64,000 bases of DNA, taken from the NCBI RefSeq assembly GCF_020700235.1, contig NZ_CP085301.1:2480001-2544000 (forward strand), written 5' to 3'. The notes beneath the pieces were generated by a model. That model was not told the DNA's origin, made no database searches, and saw only the letters and a list, made by a program, of their open reading frames with translations. Numbering within the stretch: position 1 is the first letter of the stretch; the number at the start of each line of letters is the position of its first letter. Origin of the DNA: Haladaptatus pallidirubidus (GTDB taxonomy: Archaea > Halobacteriota > Halobacteria > Halobacteriales > Haladaptataceae). Shown here piece by piece: positions 54,616-63,795 of the stretch. Made by a program: the position numbers and the translations under genes.

Positions 54616-55686
54616 ATGAGCAGGAAACAGAATAATGGAACGCCTATCGAGCAGGTGACCGTCTCGCCGCTCGATTTACCGCTCCGCGAACCGTTCGAAA
54701 TCTCACCGGGGACGCAACACCACGCGAACAACCTGCTCGTGACGATCGAAACCGAGAGCATCACTGGCTACGGCGAGGGTTCGCCGCTCACCCCAGTCAC
54801 GGGAGAAACCCAAGACGCTGCGCTCGCGACTGCTCGCGCCGCCGTCGAACTGCTGGTGGGAAAAAATATCGCGAACTACCGGAACCTCGTTTCGGACGTT
54901 CGTTCCACGTTTCCGGGGATGGTATCCGCACTGTTCGCGGTCGAAACCGCGATTTTGGACGCCTACTGCCGGGATCGGGAAATGGCCCTCTCCGAACTGT
55001 TCGGCGGGTCACCTCGGCCAGTCACGACCGACCTCACGATTTCGATTCTGCCGCCCGAGGAGGCGAACGACCGCGCCGCGCGCGCCGTCGAGGAGGGGTT
55101 CGATTCCCTGAAGGTGAAAACCGGAACCACGGTCGAACGGGACGTTGCGCGCGTCGCGGCGGTTCACGACGCCGCGCCGGACGCGGAATTGGCGGTTGAT
55201 GCGAATCAAGGTTGGACGCCGAAAGAAACCGTTCGGTTCGCGGACGAACTCGAATCGCAGGGCATCGACTGCTCGCTCATCGAACAGCCAGTTCCGGCGG
55301 ACGACGTGGTTGGACTCGCTCGTGCCCGTGACGCGGTTTCCGTTCCGGTCGCCGCGGACGAAGTGGTGTTCACGCCGGAGGACGCGATTTGCGTGATTCG
55401 GGAGGATGCCGCGGACGTTATCAACGTGAAACTCGGCAAATCTGGATTGCTCGCTGCGGCGGACATCGCGTCGATTGCGGAAGCCGCGAACGTCGAATTG
55501 ATGGTCGGCTGTATGCTCGAAAGTGCAATCGGCATCCACGCTAGCGCGCACCTCGTCGCCGGGATCGGATCGTTCTCGCACGTCGATTTGGACGGGAATC
55601 GGTTGCTCGCCGAGGACGTAATTTCGACGGAGCGAGGACCGGAGATCGCGCTTGGCGGACCGGGGCACGGGATTACACCCGAGTAG
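54616..55686 (+). CDS. dgcA: Enolase-superfamily epimerase/racemase (DgcA/dipeptide epimerase-like)
   Basis: A 356-residue enzyme. Active-site set: K166 and K168 (SLKVKTG), metal ligands D195 (VDANQGW), E223 (LIEQPVP) and D248 (AADEVVF), and K272/K275 (KLGKSG) on the other face, the two-Lys racemase arrangement of the MLE/dipeptide-epimerase branch. Located one base after the DUF1611 gene, so the pair is probably co-translated. It would racemise N-acetyl-glutamate in a DgcN-DgcA route; dipeptide epimerisation is the alternative. Start at 54616 (MSRKQNNGTPIEQ). Confidence 0.85.
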   Translation: MSRKQNNGTPIEQVTVSPLDLPLREPFEISPGTQHHANNLLVTIETESITGYGEGSPLTPVTGETQDAALATARAAVELLVGKNIANYRNLVSDVRSTFPGMVSALFAVETAILDAYCRDREMALSELFGGSPRPVTTDLTISILPPEEANDRAARAVEEGFDSLKVKTGTTVERDVARVAAVHDAAPDAELAVDANQGWTPKETVRFADELESQGIDCSLIEQPVPADDVVGLARARDAVSVPVAADEVVFTPEDAICVIREDAADVINVKLGKSGLLAAADIASIAEAANVELMVGCMLESAIGIHASAHLVAGIGSFSHVDLDGNRLLAEDVISTERGPEIALGGPGHGITPE

Positions 55687-56048
55687 TTTCGAGGTGAATG
55701 TTGGATTTGGTGGGCGCGAACTGGATTTCTACGACGGCCACGCTTTCGTGCGCTGAAACTGATTGTGATGGAGTTTAGCTTTGGAACTAACGTTGGTCGA
55801 GTTTGGTTCTCTGCTAACACGAGTCGGAGGCGAACGAACGCTGGAACGAGCGACTTTGCCGCGAGTAACTGCGTGAGTTCGGGCGTGGCTTATGACTCGT
55901 GTTTTCTGCGGTCGCGATTGTTCTGATTCACAGAGTCACTCGGCACTATCCGCTCACTTTCTCCCCTTTTTCACGCCACTCGCTACCACGCACCAGACGT
56001 GTCAGCGTTTGAAAACTCCTTTACCCGCGGGTTGCCCAGTCCGGCCTA
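55687..56048. other. Gene-free stretch
   Basis: About 360 bases between dgcA and the YchF-like gene. No gene, RNA or repeat was recognised on either strand. Confidence 0.6.
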
Positions 56049-57239
56049 ATGAGTTACAAAATCGGACTCGTCGGGAAGCCCTCGGTGGGCAAATCGACGT
56101 TCTTCAACGCCGCGACGATGAACGACGTGCCGGAGGGCGCGTACCCCTTCACCACAATCGACCCCTCCGTCGGCGAGGCCTACGTCCGCGTCGAGTGTGC
56201 CGCACCGGAGTTCGACGAAAACTGCACCCCGAGCGTCGGGTTCTGTCAGGAAGGCACGCGCTACGTCCCGACGAAACTCGTGGACGTGGCGGGACTGATT
56301 CCCGGTGCTCACGAAGGAAAGGGTCTCGGAAATCAGTTCCTGACCGACCTGAACGAGGCCAACGTGCTGGTTCACGTGGTGGACTTCTCCGGCACGACGG
56401 ACATCGAGGGCGAATCCACGGAGGGTCACGACCCGCGCGAGGACATCGCGTTTTTGGAAAACGAACTCGACATGTGGTATCTGGAGATTCTGGAGAAGGG
56501 TATTGAGCGCTACCGATCGGGCTACGACGGCGACGAAAAGAACGTCGAAATCGATCTCGCCGAACAGATGTCCGCGTTCAAAACGAACAAGGACGAAATC
56601 AAGCAGATCATTCTCTCACTCGGACTCGCCCTCGACCCCGACGAATGGGAGGAAGGTGACCGCGAAGACCTCGCGCGCGAAATTCGCAAACGAACCAAAC
56701 CGATGGTCATCGCGGCGAACAAGATGGACACACCCGAGGCACAGGAAAACTACGACGACATCACGTCCGACCCGGAGTACGACCACCTGACCATCGTTCC
56801 GGCGAGCGCGCACGCAGAGAAAGCCCTCAAAAATGCCGCGGAACAGGACGTCATCGATTACCACGCTGGCGACGAGGACTTCGAAATAACGGGCGACGTG
56901 AGTGACGAACAAGAAGAAGGACTCTCCCAGATTCGGGAGTTCGTCACCGAGTTCGACGGCACCGGCGTCCAGAAGGCCATCGAGGCCGCGCTGTTCGACG
57001 AACTGAATCTGATGGCTATCTTTCCCGGTTCCGCGAACGGTAGTGCCAGCGAGAAGGGCGTCTTTCGCGACTGCTTCCTCCTCCCCGGCGGTTCGACCGC
57101 GGAGGACTTCGCCTACCACCTGCACAGCGACATCGGCGACGGGTTTTTGCATGGAATCGATTGTCGAAGCAAGCGTCAGATTGGTTCGAGCACCGAGTTA
57201 GACCACCGGTCTGTCGTGGAAATCGTTTCCACGAATTAG
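56049..57239 (+). CDS. YchF/OLA1-like translation-associated GTPase
   Basis: A 396-residue Obg-family nucleotidase that associates with ribosomes. G1 is GKPSVGKST (residues 9-17), the G3 region is VDVAGLIPGAHEGKGLGNQF, and G4-like ANKMD is at the usual place. A coiled/helical part follows, and the C-terminal TGS domain is recognisable in FRDCFLLPGGSTAEDFAYHL. The archaeal form is longer than bacterial YchF and acts in the cytoplasm. Confidence 0.93.
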   Translation: MSYKIGLVGKPSVGKSTFFNAATMNDVPEGAYPFTTIDPSVGEAYVRVECAAPEFDENCTPSVGFCQEGTRYVPTKLVDVAGLIPGAHEGKGLGNQFLTDLNEANVLVHVVDFSGTTDIEGESTEGHDPREDIAFLENELDMWYLEILEKGIERYRSGYDGDEKNVEIDLAEQMSAFKTNKDEIKQIILSLGLALDPDEWEEGDREDLAREIRKRTKPMVIAANKMDTPEAQENYDDITSDPEYDHLTIVPASAHAEKALKNAAEQDVIDYHAGDEDFEITGDVSDEQEEGLSQIREFVTEFDGTGVQKAIEAALFDELNLMAIFPGSANGSASEKGVFRDCFLLPGGSTAEDFAYHLHSDIGDGFLHGIDCRSKRQIGSSTELDHRSVVEIVSTN

Positions 57240-57491
57240 TGCGGTGCGTGAGTCGGTTCGCTGACCCATCGAAGACGACGCGTTCCAAGTGACTTACGGG
57301 GTCTACACGTCCGGGCATTCGACCACGAAGAACAAACGCTACGCTGTCAGCGAGATTCGTAAGTTCTGACCGACGTCTTTCGGGCGTTCTTTTTTCGAAC
57401 CGGTTCCACCGCGACCGACCGAACGCAACGCAAAAGTATGCGGTCAACGTGAAAGTGTTCGGTGCCCAAGTTTCCCCGTCGTGCGCGGTTG

Positions 57492-58112
57492 CTATGAGAA
57501 GAATTTCAGCAAGTCGTCGCGTTTTTGGCCGTGCAGGTGTTCCTTGACAGACTCGTTCAGCGCGTCGATACTCCCGCGTTTGGCGGTGATGGGCGCGATG
57601 GTGTCCTGCCACTGCTTCCACGGCGGGTGCAGACCGAGACGGTCGCAGAGATCGTTCAGGCGGTCGTCCCTATCGTCCACCTTGTCCATCTTGTTCACGG
57701 CGACGACGACCGGGATACCCACTTCCTGAAGAAAATGGAACATCTCCACGTCGTGCGGGATTTCGTCCTCGCCGGAGTGGCGGTCAATGATGTCGATGAC
57801 GCTCTTACCGTCCACGACGAGGACGCCGAGCAGAATCTTGTCGGCGTTGTCCTCGATATAGTGGACGATGTCGGTCTTGATTTGCTCCCTGTGCTCGTCG
57901 CCGACGCCGGACATGAATCCGAATCCCGGCAGGTCTGTGAGCATGAAATCCTCGCTGGCCCAGTCGAAATGGTTCGGTTTGCGAGTGACGCCGGGTTTGC
58001 CACCGGTTTCGAACTTGTGTCCCGTCAGTTCACGCATCAGGGTGGATTTCCCGACGTTCGAGCGCCCGACGAAGATGATTTCGGCATTTCGGTCGGGTCG
58101 GTTGTCGAACAT
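57492..58112 (-). CDS. engB: EngB-family GTP-binding protein
   Basis: A 206-residue GTPase. G1 GRSNVGKST spans residues 16-24, G3 is DLPGFGFM, G4 is NKMDKV. EngB proteins help assemble the large ribosomal subunit. An insert around residues 120-150 ([19 protein letters not shown]) is typical of the archaeal form. Its start faces the DUF389 gene on the other strand. Confidence 0.92.
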   Translation of the reverse strand: MFDNRPDRNAEIIFVGRSNVGKSTLMRELTGHKFETGGKPGVTRKPNHFDWASEDFMLTDLPGFGFMSGVGDEHREQIKTDIVHYIEDNADKILLGVLVVDGKSVIDIIDRHSGEDEIPHDVEMFHFLQEVGIPVVVAVNKMDKVDDRDDRLNDLCDRLGLHPPWKQWQDTIAPITAKRGSIDALNESVKEHLHGQKRDDLLKFFS

Positions 58113-58200
58113 ACGTCCTCTTTTTTCCGACGGGGCTTAACCGCCGTGTTTTCGCGTTCGAGCCAGCGATTATATCAATCTGCGAACCCCACCGGGAACT

Positions 58201-59526
58201 ATGCGACTCCTACAGGTTTCTATCCCGACGGGCGAGCGCGAAACGGTCGTGCAGACGCTCGAAGCCGAGGGAATCGACTTCTTTCTCACCGACGAAACGA
58301 GCGGCCGCAAGTACGCCGCAATCGCCACCTTTCCGCTCCCGTCGAACGCCGTTCAGCCGATTCTCGACAAACTCCACGACGAAGGGTTGAGCGACGAGGC
58401 ACACACGATCATCATCGACGCCGAAACGGACACCTCCCGCCAGTTCGAGCAGTTAGAAAAGCGGTACGATGCAGAGAACGGCGGCGACCGAATTGCCCGC
58501 GACGAAATTCTCACGAAAGCCCGCGAACTATCGCCTCGACTCCAAACGTTCGTCTTCATGACCGTGGTGAGCGCCGTGGTTGCGACGGCGGGACTCCTGC
58601 TCGATTCGCCCGCCGTCGTCGTCGGGTCGATGGTCATCGCGCCGCTCGTCGGTCCGGCGCTTTCGACGGGCGTTGGCACTGTCCTCAGCGAACGCGACCT
58701 GTTCGTTCGCGGCGTCAAACTGCAACTGTTGGGCGTCATCACCGCAATCGCCAGCGCGACCGTCTTCGCTCTTCTCGTCCGAAATCTGTTCCTTTTTCCA
58801 CCGAACACGGACGTGACCGCGATTTCGCAAATCAGCGGGAGACTGTCCCCGGATTTCCTCTCGCTTATCGTCGCGCTCGGGGCCGGTGCGGCAGGTATCG
58901 TCAGCCTCGCCGCAGGCGTATCGGTCGCACTCGTTGGCGTGATGATTGCCGCGGCACTCATCCCGCCCGCCGCCGCAGTCGGCGTCGGTATCGCGTGGGG
59001 TGAACCGATGGTCGCACTCGCGGCGGGCGTCCTCGTGATGGTGAACGTCCTGTCAATCAACCTCTCTGCGATTGCGACGCTTCAGTACATGGGCTACCGG
59101 CCGCGCAGTTGGTTCAGAACAGAGCGTTCCCAGCAGGAAACCGTCCGACGAATTGGATTTTTGGCTTTGTCCCTCGCAGTTCTCTCGCTCTTTCTCGGCG
59201 GCGTGACCTACTCGACCTATCAGGACGCCCAGTTCGAAGAGGGGGCGGATACGGCGGTGACGAAGGTGTTTGAATCTCAGTTCCAGCAAGCAGAACGGTT
59301 GAACATGCAGGTGCAGTATCAGCAAGCGTTTTCGATAGGGAAGCGCACGTACACGAGCGAGTTGCCATTTCGGGAACCGAGTCGAGTTATCGTAACGGTT
59401 GGCCGACCACAGGGTGAACAGTATTCGAATCTGACGACCCGCCTCCAAAACCGAATCGAGCGCGAAACCGGGAAAGAGGTGGCGGTGCAGATTCGGTACG
59501 TCGAAATCGACGAAACGTCTGCTTGA
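58201..59526 (+). CDS. DUF389 membrane protein, first of two
   Basis: A 441-residue protein with a cytoplasmic N-terminal domain (residues 1-115, MRLLQVSIPTGERETVV), five to six membrane segments bearing the DUF389 signatures LLLDSPAVVVGSMVIAPLVG and VALVGVMIAAALIPPAAAVG, and a C-terminal extracytoplasmic or cytoplasmic alpha-beta domain. The family is membrane-bound and uncharacterised in function. Tandem with the next gene, 256 bases on. Confidence 0.88.
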   Translation: MRLLQVSIPTGERETVVQTLEAEGIDFFLTDETSGRKYAAIATFPLPSNAVQPILDKLHDEGLSDEAHTIIIDAETDTSRQFEQLEKRYDAENGGDRIARDEILTKARELSPRLQTFVFMTVVSAVVATAGLLLDSPAVVVGSMVIAPLVGPALSTGVGTVLSERDLFVRGVKLQLLGVITAIASATVFALLVRNLFLFPPNTDVTAISQISGRLSPDFLSLIVALGAGAAGIVSLAAGVSVALVGVMIAAALIPPAAAVGVGIAWGEPMVALAAGVLVMVNVLSINLSAIATLQYMGYRPRSWFRTERSQQETVRRIGFLALSLAVLSLFLGGVTYSTYQDAQFEEGADTAVTKVFESQFQQAERLNMQVQYQQAFSIGKRTYTSELPFREPSRVIVTVGRPQGEQYSNLTTRLQNRIERETGKEVAVQIRYVEIDETSA

Positions 59527-59782
59527 CTGTTGGCCACCGTCTCACTAAACTTTCCGATTCCACCCCTCCTCTCTCGTTCGCCGTGCGATGTGCAGCCATC
59601 ACGACCGTCGAATCCGATTTTGTGACGGTTTCCGTGTTGGTGGTCGCGACAGACGAGGTGCAGGGAGTGAAACGAAAAGAGGAATGAAACGAAGCGGAAA
59701 AGAGGAACGAGACGAGGGGGAATGCTACGCAAAGCGGAAAACCGGCCTGAACGCTTTTGTCTCGGTGTCTTGTTATGCATTC

Positions 59783-61078
59783 GTGCGTCTGGTTCACGTT
59801 TTCATCTCGGAGGAACAGAAAGAAGCGGTCTTCAAGGCGCTCGAAGAAGGGGAGATAGAGTACGTCGTGGTCAGCGCATCGAGCGCCGCAACCGGCGGAA
59901 CGCTGGTGGAGTTTCCACTCCCCACTGACGGCGTCAACGACGTTCTCGACTCGCTCCGCGAAGTCGGGGTGGACGAGAATTCATACGTCGTCGTCGGTTC
60001 CGCGGAAACCGCAACGACGGGGACGATGGAACGACTACAAAATCGCTACGCGAGCGACTTTTCGCCGTTGGCGACGGCCGAGCTCCGGTCGAAATCGCGG
60101 GATATGTCGTACGATTTGTACTCGTTCGTCTGGCTGGTGGCCGTCTCCGCGATTATCGCCGCTGGCGGCCTGCTCGTCGATTCGCCTGCGGTCATCGTCG
60201 GGTCGATGGTCATCGCGCCGCTCGTCGGACCGGTTCTCACGACCGGCGTCGGCGTCGTTACCGACGATCGGAAAATGATTTCGGACAGCATTCAGTTGCA
60301 AGCCGTCGGTCTCGTCGTCGCCATCGTCACGTCGGCGGTGTTCAGTTTGTTTCTCCGCGTAACCGGGTTCGCGCCAGCAGGCCTCGCAGTCTCCTCGATA
60401 GAGTTGGTGAGTGTCCGCCTCGCGCCGACGATGATTACTGTCGCTATCGGTCTCGGCGCGGGATCCGCCGCCGCGTTCGCGCTCACGACGAAAGGGCCGA
60501 CCGCGCTCGTCGGCGTGATGATTGCCGCGGCACTGCTTCCCGCGGCCGCAACGGTCGGTATCGCCCTCGTCTGGGGTGCACTCATCGTCGCGCTGGGTTC
60601 GTCCATCCTGTTGGCGATGACGCTCATTTTTATCAACGTCGCCGTTATCGCCACGCTCAGATATCTCGGCTACCGCCCGGACGAACGCGATTCGGATTCG
60701 GGTGAAGTCGGGCCGCCTCCATCGTGGACTGCTCCACGATTCGCCGCGGTTGCCCTGCTCGCTCTCGTGGTTACGGGCGCTCTAGCGGGAACGTTCGTCC
60801 AACTCTCGTTCGAACGCGAGGCGACGACGAGCGTTGAGGAGGTTATCGACCGACCGGCCTACGACGAATTGGAGGTGGTCGCAGTCAGAACCCAGTACGA
60901 TGGTCGACCGTTTGATTCCTCTCGAACCGTCACGGTCATGCTTAGCAAATCGTCCGATAGAACGTATCCGGCCGTCGCCGAGCGTATTCAACAGCGCGTC
61001 GTCAGTCGGACGGGCCAGGAACCGGAAGTTCGGGTTCGATTCCAAGAGTACCAGGTCGCCTCTCCTCGTCCCGATTAG
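59783..61078 (+). CDS. DUF389 membrane protein, second of two
   Basis: A 431-residue paralogue. GTG at 59783 (MRLVHVFISEEQKEAVF) is chosen because it aligns with the first copy's start; the open frame upstream is basic and unlike the family. It carries LLVDSPAVIVGSMVIAPLVG, TALVGVMIAAALLPAAATVG and the same final alpha-beta domain. Its last bases overlap the NOG1-like gene on the other strand. Two diverged copies side by side suggest a heteromeric complex or divided roles. Confidence 0.87.
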   Translation: MRLVHVFISEEQKEAVFKALEEGEIEYVVVSASSAATGGTLVEFPLPTDGVNDVLDSLREVGVDENSYVVVGSAETATTGTMERLQNRYASDFSPLATAELRSKSRDMSYDLYSFVWLVAVSAIIAAGGLLVDSPAVIVGSMVIAPLVGPVLTTGVGVVTDDRKMISDSIQLQAVGLVVAIVTSAVFSLFLRVTGFAPAGLAVSSIELVSVRLAPTMITVAIGLGAGSAAAFALTTKGPTALVGVMIAAALLPAAATVGIALVWGALIVALGSSILLAMTLIFINVAVIATLRYLGYRPDERDSDSGEVGPPPSWTAPRFAAVALLALVVTGALAGTFVQLSFEREATTSVEEVIDRPAYDELEVVAVRTQYDGRPFDSSRTVTVMLSKSSDRTYPAVAERIQQRVVSRTGQEPEVRVRFQEYQVASPRPD

Positions 61079-62034
61079 CCGTCGAACGGAAGTTCGGGTT
61101 CGTAGCCGATTGCTTCCACGGCGGCGTCTAAGGTTTCAGTGACGTTGTCGTCCTCCTCGATGCTCATGTACAGATCGGCTTCAACGTCGGTTGAGAGGTC
61201 GGATTTGTTGCAAACCGTGAGCACCGGCACGTCGCTGAACTGTTCTTTCACCGAATCGCGGAGTTCGAGCTGTGCGTCGAGGGGGTAGCCGCAGTACGCG
61301 CTGGCGTCCACCATGAACAGGATGCAATCGGCGACGTGGGTTAGCGCCGACACTGCCTGTCTTTCGATGGCGTTGCGCTCGTCTTCGGGCCGGTCGAGTA
61401 GGCCCGGTGTGTCTACGATTTGGTATCGGATGTGGTCGCGCTCGAAGTGGCCGACGCGGACGCTTTTCGTGGTGAAGGGATACTTCGCGATTTCGTTCCG
61501 GGCGCGAGTCACGTCGTTGACGAACGACGACTTCCCGACGTTGGGATAGCCCGCGACGACCACGGTCGGGTCGTCGGGGTTGATCTCGGGCAGTTTCCGC
61601 AGGTCGTTGCGCGCTTTTCCGACGCGGTCTAAGTCGTCCTCGACTTCTTCTACGATGTCTGCGAGGCGGGCGAATCCCTGCTTGCGAACTTTTCGGGTGT
61701 AGTTGATGTCGCCGCGGAGTTTCCCTTGGTACTCGCGGCCGATTTCTTTCGTCTTTCTGGAAGCCCACTGGATTTCCGACAGACTCTTTCGTATCTCGTC
61801 AACCTCCACGACGGCGTCCGCAAGTTCGTAGTAGAAGGGGTCTACCTCGCGGAAATCCGGCCATTCGGTGACGACGTTCTGAAGGTTGTCCGAAAGGACG
61901 TTCGAGGCGGTCTGGAGCATGGACTGTTGGGCTTGGATACCGCTTTTGGCCCGGCCCGCCCGTGCCGCCCGCGAAAACGCCTTGTCGATGAGTTCCTCCG
62001 ACGTGGGCGTCGTCGGTAGGGTCTCGAAAATCAT
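61075..62034 (-). CDS. NOG1-like GTPase
   Basis: A 319-residue GTPase of large-subunit assembly. Start at 62034 (MIFETLPTTPTSEEL) or two codons earlier. The N-terminal helical domain (residues 10-150) contains RKSLSEIQWASRKTKEI and DINYTRKVRKQGFARL; then G1 GYPNVGKSS, G3 DTPGLLDRP and G4 CNKSDL. It lacks the long eukaryotic C-terminal part, as usual in archaea. Longer upstream reading to 62313 overlaps the DUF5518 gene and is rejected. Confidence 0.92.
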   Translation of the reverse strand: MIFETLPTTPTSEELIDKAFSRAARAGRAKSGIQAQQSMLQTASNVLSDNLQNVVTEWPDFREVDPFYYELADAVVEVDEIRKSLSEIQWASRKTKEIGREYQGKLRGDINYTRKVRKQGFARLADIVEEVEDDLDRVGKARNDLRKLPEINPDDPTVVVAGYPNVGKSSFVNDVTRARNEIAKYPFTTKSVRVGHFERDHIRYQIVDTPGLLDRPEDERNAIERQAVSALTHVADCILFMVDASAYCGYPLDAQLELRDSVKEQFSDVPVLTVCNKSDLSTDVEADLYMSIEEDDNVTETLDAAVEAIGYEPELPFDG

Positions 62035-62151
62035 GGTCATCTGTATGGACTCCCTGCTTAAAAGGGCGTCCATAGCGTCGTTCGACTTCATTTCGCGTTC
62101 AGCCCGTTTCGGCGGGAGACTTTTGCTCGTCCGACACCTACGGAACGCATC

Positions 62152-62517
62152 ATGACTGATTGGTACGCCGTTTTCGTCGGCTTCGTCGTCTCGATTATCG
62201 CGGGCATAGTCGCGTTCGCCGTCCCCGGAATCGGCCACATCGGTGCCGGACTCATCGGTGGATTCGCCGCGGGATACGTCGCAGGCGGCGGTTTGGGTCG
62301 TGGCTTCTGGCACGGCCTCCTCGCCGGAGCGCTCGGCGGTATCGTCGTCGCCCTCTTTTTGGGCCTCGCCGGAACCGTCGTCGTCGGCTTAGCGGGCGGT
62401 CCCGTCGGGTCGCTGTTCGGCGGCATCGGCATCTTCCTCGCCGCGCTTCTCGTCGCGCTCATCATGGCGCTCGACAGCGCGATTGGCGGGATGGTCGGGT
62501 CGCTGTTGAAAAATTAG
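62152..62517 (+). CDS. DUF5518 family membrane protein
   Basis: A 121-residue protein with four hydrophobic, Gly-rich segments (VGFVVSIIAGIVAFAVPGIG, GAGLIGGFAAGYVAGG, GLLAGALGGIVVALFLGLAG, IGIFLAALLVALIMAL). The GGFAAGYVAGGGLGRGFWHG motif is characteristic of DUF5518. Function unknown. Divergent from NOG1. Confidence 0.82.
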   Translation: MTDWYAVFVGFVVSIIAGIVAFAVPGIGHIGAGLIGGFAAGYVAGGGLGRGFWHGLLAGALGGIVVALFLGLAGTVVVGLAGGPVGSLFGGIGIFLAALLVALIMALDSAIGGMVGSLLKN

Positions 62518-62577
62518 CGTGCAGGTCGAACCCGCTGAAATGCCAGCTATTTTTTCCTCGCGGGTCGAAGGGCGGGT

Positions 62578-62892
62578 ATGGCCGAAATCGACGCCGATGC
62601 GGTTCTTCCGGCAGAGCACATCCGACAGGCGGTCGCCTCCGGACGCGTTTCGCAGTTGCACCGCGGCGACCAGTACGCCGACGAAGGAGACACCTTCGAC
62701 ATCGACGACGAGACGTTCGAAGTCGTCGAGGTAACCGAACGAAAACTGGGCGATTTGACCGACGAAGATGCGCAGGCCGAGGGGTCGGCGGATTTGGACG
62801 CCTACCGTGAGCGCCTGAATCGGGCCCACGACCACTTCGAGTGGGACGACGATGCGACGGTCTATCGGCATCGATTCGAGCCGCGGGAGTGA
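62578..62892 (+). CDS. ASCH-domain protein
   Basis: A 104-residue protein with DTFDIDDETFEVVEVTERKL and GDLTDEDAQAEGSADLDAYR, the ASCH pattern seen in haloarchaea. ASCH domains bind RNA or act on modified nucleosides. No catalytic certainty. Preceded by a small gap after DUF5518. Confidence 0.82.
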   Translation: MAEIDADAVLPAEHIRQAVASGRVSQLHRGDQYADEGDTFDIDDETFEVVEVTERKLGDLTDEDAQAEGSADLDAYRERLNRAHDHFEWDDDATVYRHRFEPRE

Positions 62893-63510
62893 GAGAGGCG
62901 TTTTTCCGGGTTATTTTGGAGATTGGTGACGAGATAACTTTGTATTTGTGTCGTAAGCAGTTGCCGACTCCAATCATACGCCTCTGCACCGTAACCGGCC
63001 ACTCCCTCCCCAACCGATTCCTTCGCGCCTTCGTCGCTCAGTCTCCCCCGCACGGGCGAACCTGTCGGTTCGCCTTCGCGCGCCACATGGAAAATCAGCT
63101 TTCCCGACCCAACACAAACCCTGTGGCGTATGCGTCGGCAGGGATGAGGAGTTTACCTCCGAGGCCCTGCCGAGTATCACGCGAGGGATGAGACTTGCAA
63201 GACGCGAAGCGTCTTGCTGACCTGCTGCCGCGGCCCGCAGGCATCGCAACGAACGAAGTGAGTGAGAAACGCAGTCGGTTGGGGAGGCGTGTGGTTGTGC
63301 GGCGGTTTCAGTGGCGTCGTGATTACCTAGCGATACAGAACCGTGGACACCTTTCACACTGAGAAAGAGTGTAGGGTCGTGATTATACAGAACCACTGTT
63401 TGAAAACCATCAGATAGCACTCCTCCTTCAAAACGGACGGGTGACAGAACTCTCACAATAACAATCGAAATTGCACACGAAACAACGTCCAAAAACCCAC
63501 TTTCTCACTA
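62893..63510. other. Gene-free stretch holding a structured element
   Basis: About 620 bases without a gene; both strands were read. The part at 63005-63287 is described separately; beyond it the sequence is AT-richer and shows nothing recognisable. Confidence 0.6.
63005..63287. repeat. Hairpin-rich element bounded by 13-base inverted repeats
   Basis: CCTCCCCAACCGA (63005-63017) and its exact complement TCGGTTGGGGAGG (63275-63287) enclose 257 bases with further perfect stems: GGCGAACC-TGTC-GGTTCGCC, TCGGCAGGG...CCCTGCCGA (inner GAGG/CCTC) and GCAAGACGC-GAA-GCGTCTTGC. The nested layout resembles a structured RNA or a small inverted-repeat mobile element. SRP RNA and RNase P RNA signature sequences were not seen. 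Confidence 0.6.
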
Positions 63511-63795
63511 CTATCGTCGTTCAGCGAGTTCAGACCGCAAATCATCCAATTCCATGTCCTTCATCGCCAACAGCACGAGCAGATGGTACACGATGTCCGC
63601 ACTTTCGTGGGCAATTTCCTCGTGGTCGTTGTCCTTCGCGGCCAACACGAGTTCCGTCGTCTCCTCGCCGAGTTTTTCGAGGACGGCGTTCTGACCCTTT
63701 TCGTGGGTGAACAGTGATGCGGTGTAGGAGTCCTCCGGGAGCGTTTCCTTCCGGTCTTCGATGATGTTGAAAAGGTCGTCTAACACGTCGTTCAT
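63511..63795 (-). CDS. hisE: Phosphoribosyl-ATP pyrophosphatase
   Basis: Second step of histidine synthesis: hydrolyses phosphoribosyl-ATP to phosphoribosyl-AMP. The 94-residue product has the family core EKGQNAVLEKLGEETTELVL and HESADIVYHLLVLL, with the Glu/Asp residues of the all-alpha NTP-pyrophosphatase fold. Its ATG overlaps the stop of the upstream BFN gene (ATGA), so the two are coupled. Confidence 0.94.
   Translation of the reverse strand: MNDVLDDLFNIIEDRKETLPEDSYTASLFTHEKGQNAVLEKLGEETTELVLAAKDNDHEEIAHESADIVYHLLVLLAMKDMELDDLRSELAERR

Noticed and set aside
63005..63287. SRP (7S) RNA or RNase P RNA
   Set aside because: Size and nested stems are suggestive, but the conserved SRP helix-8 and RNase P core sequences are absent on both strands.
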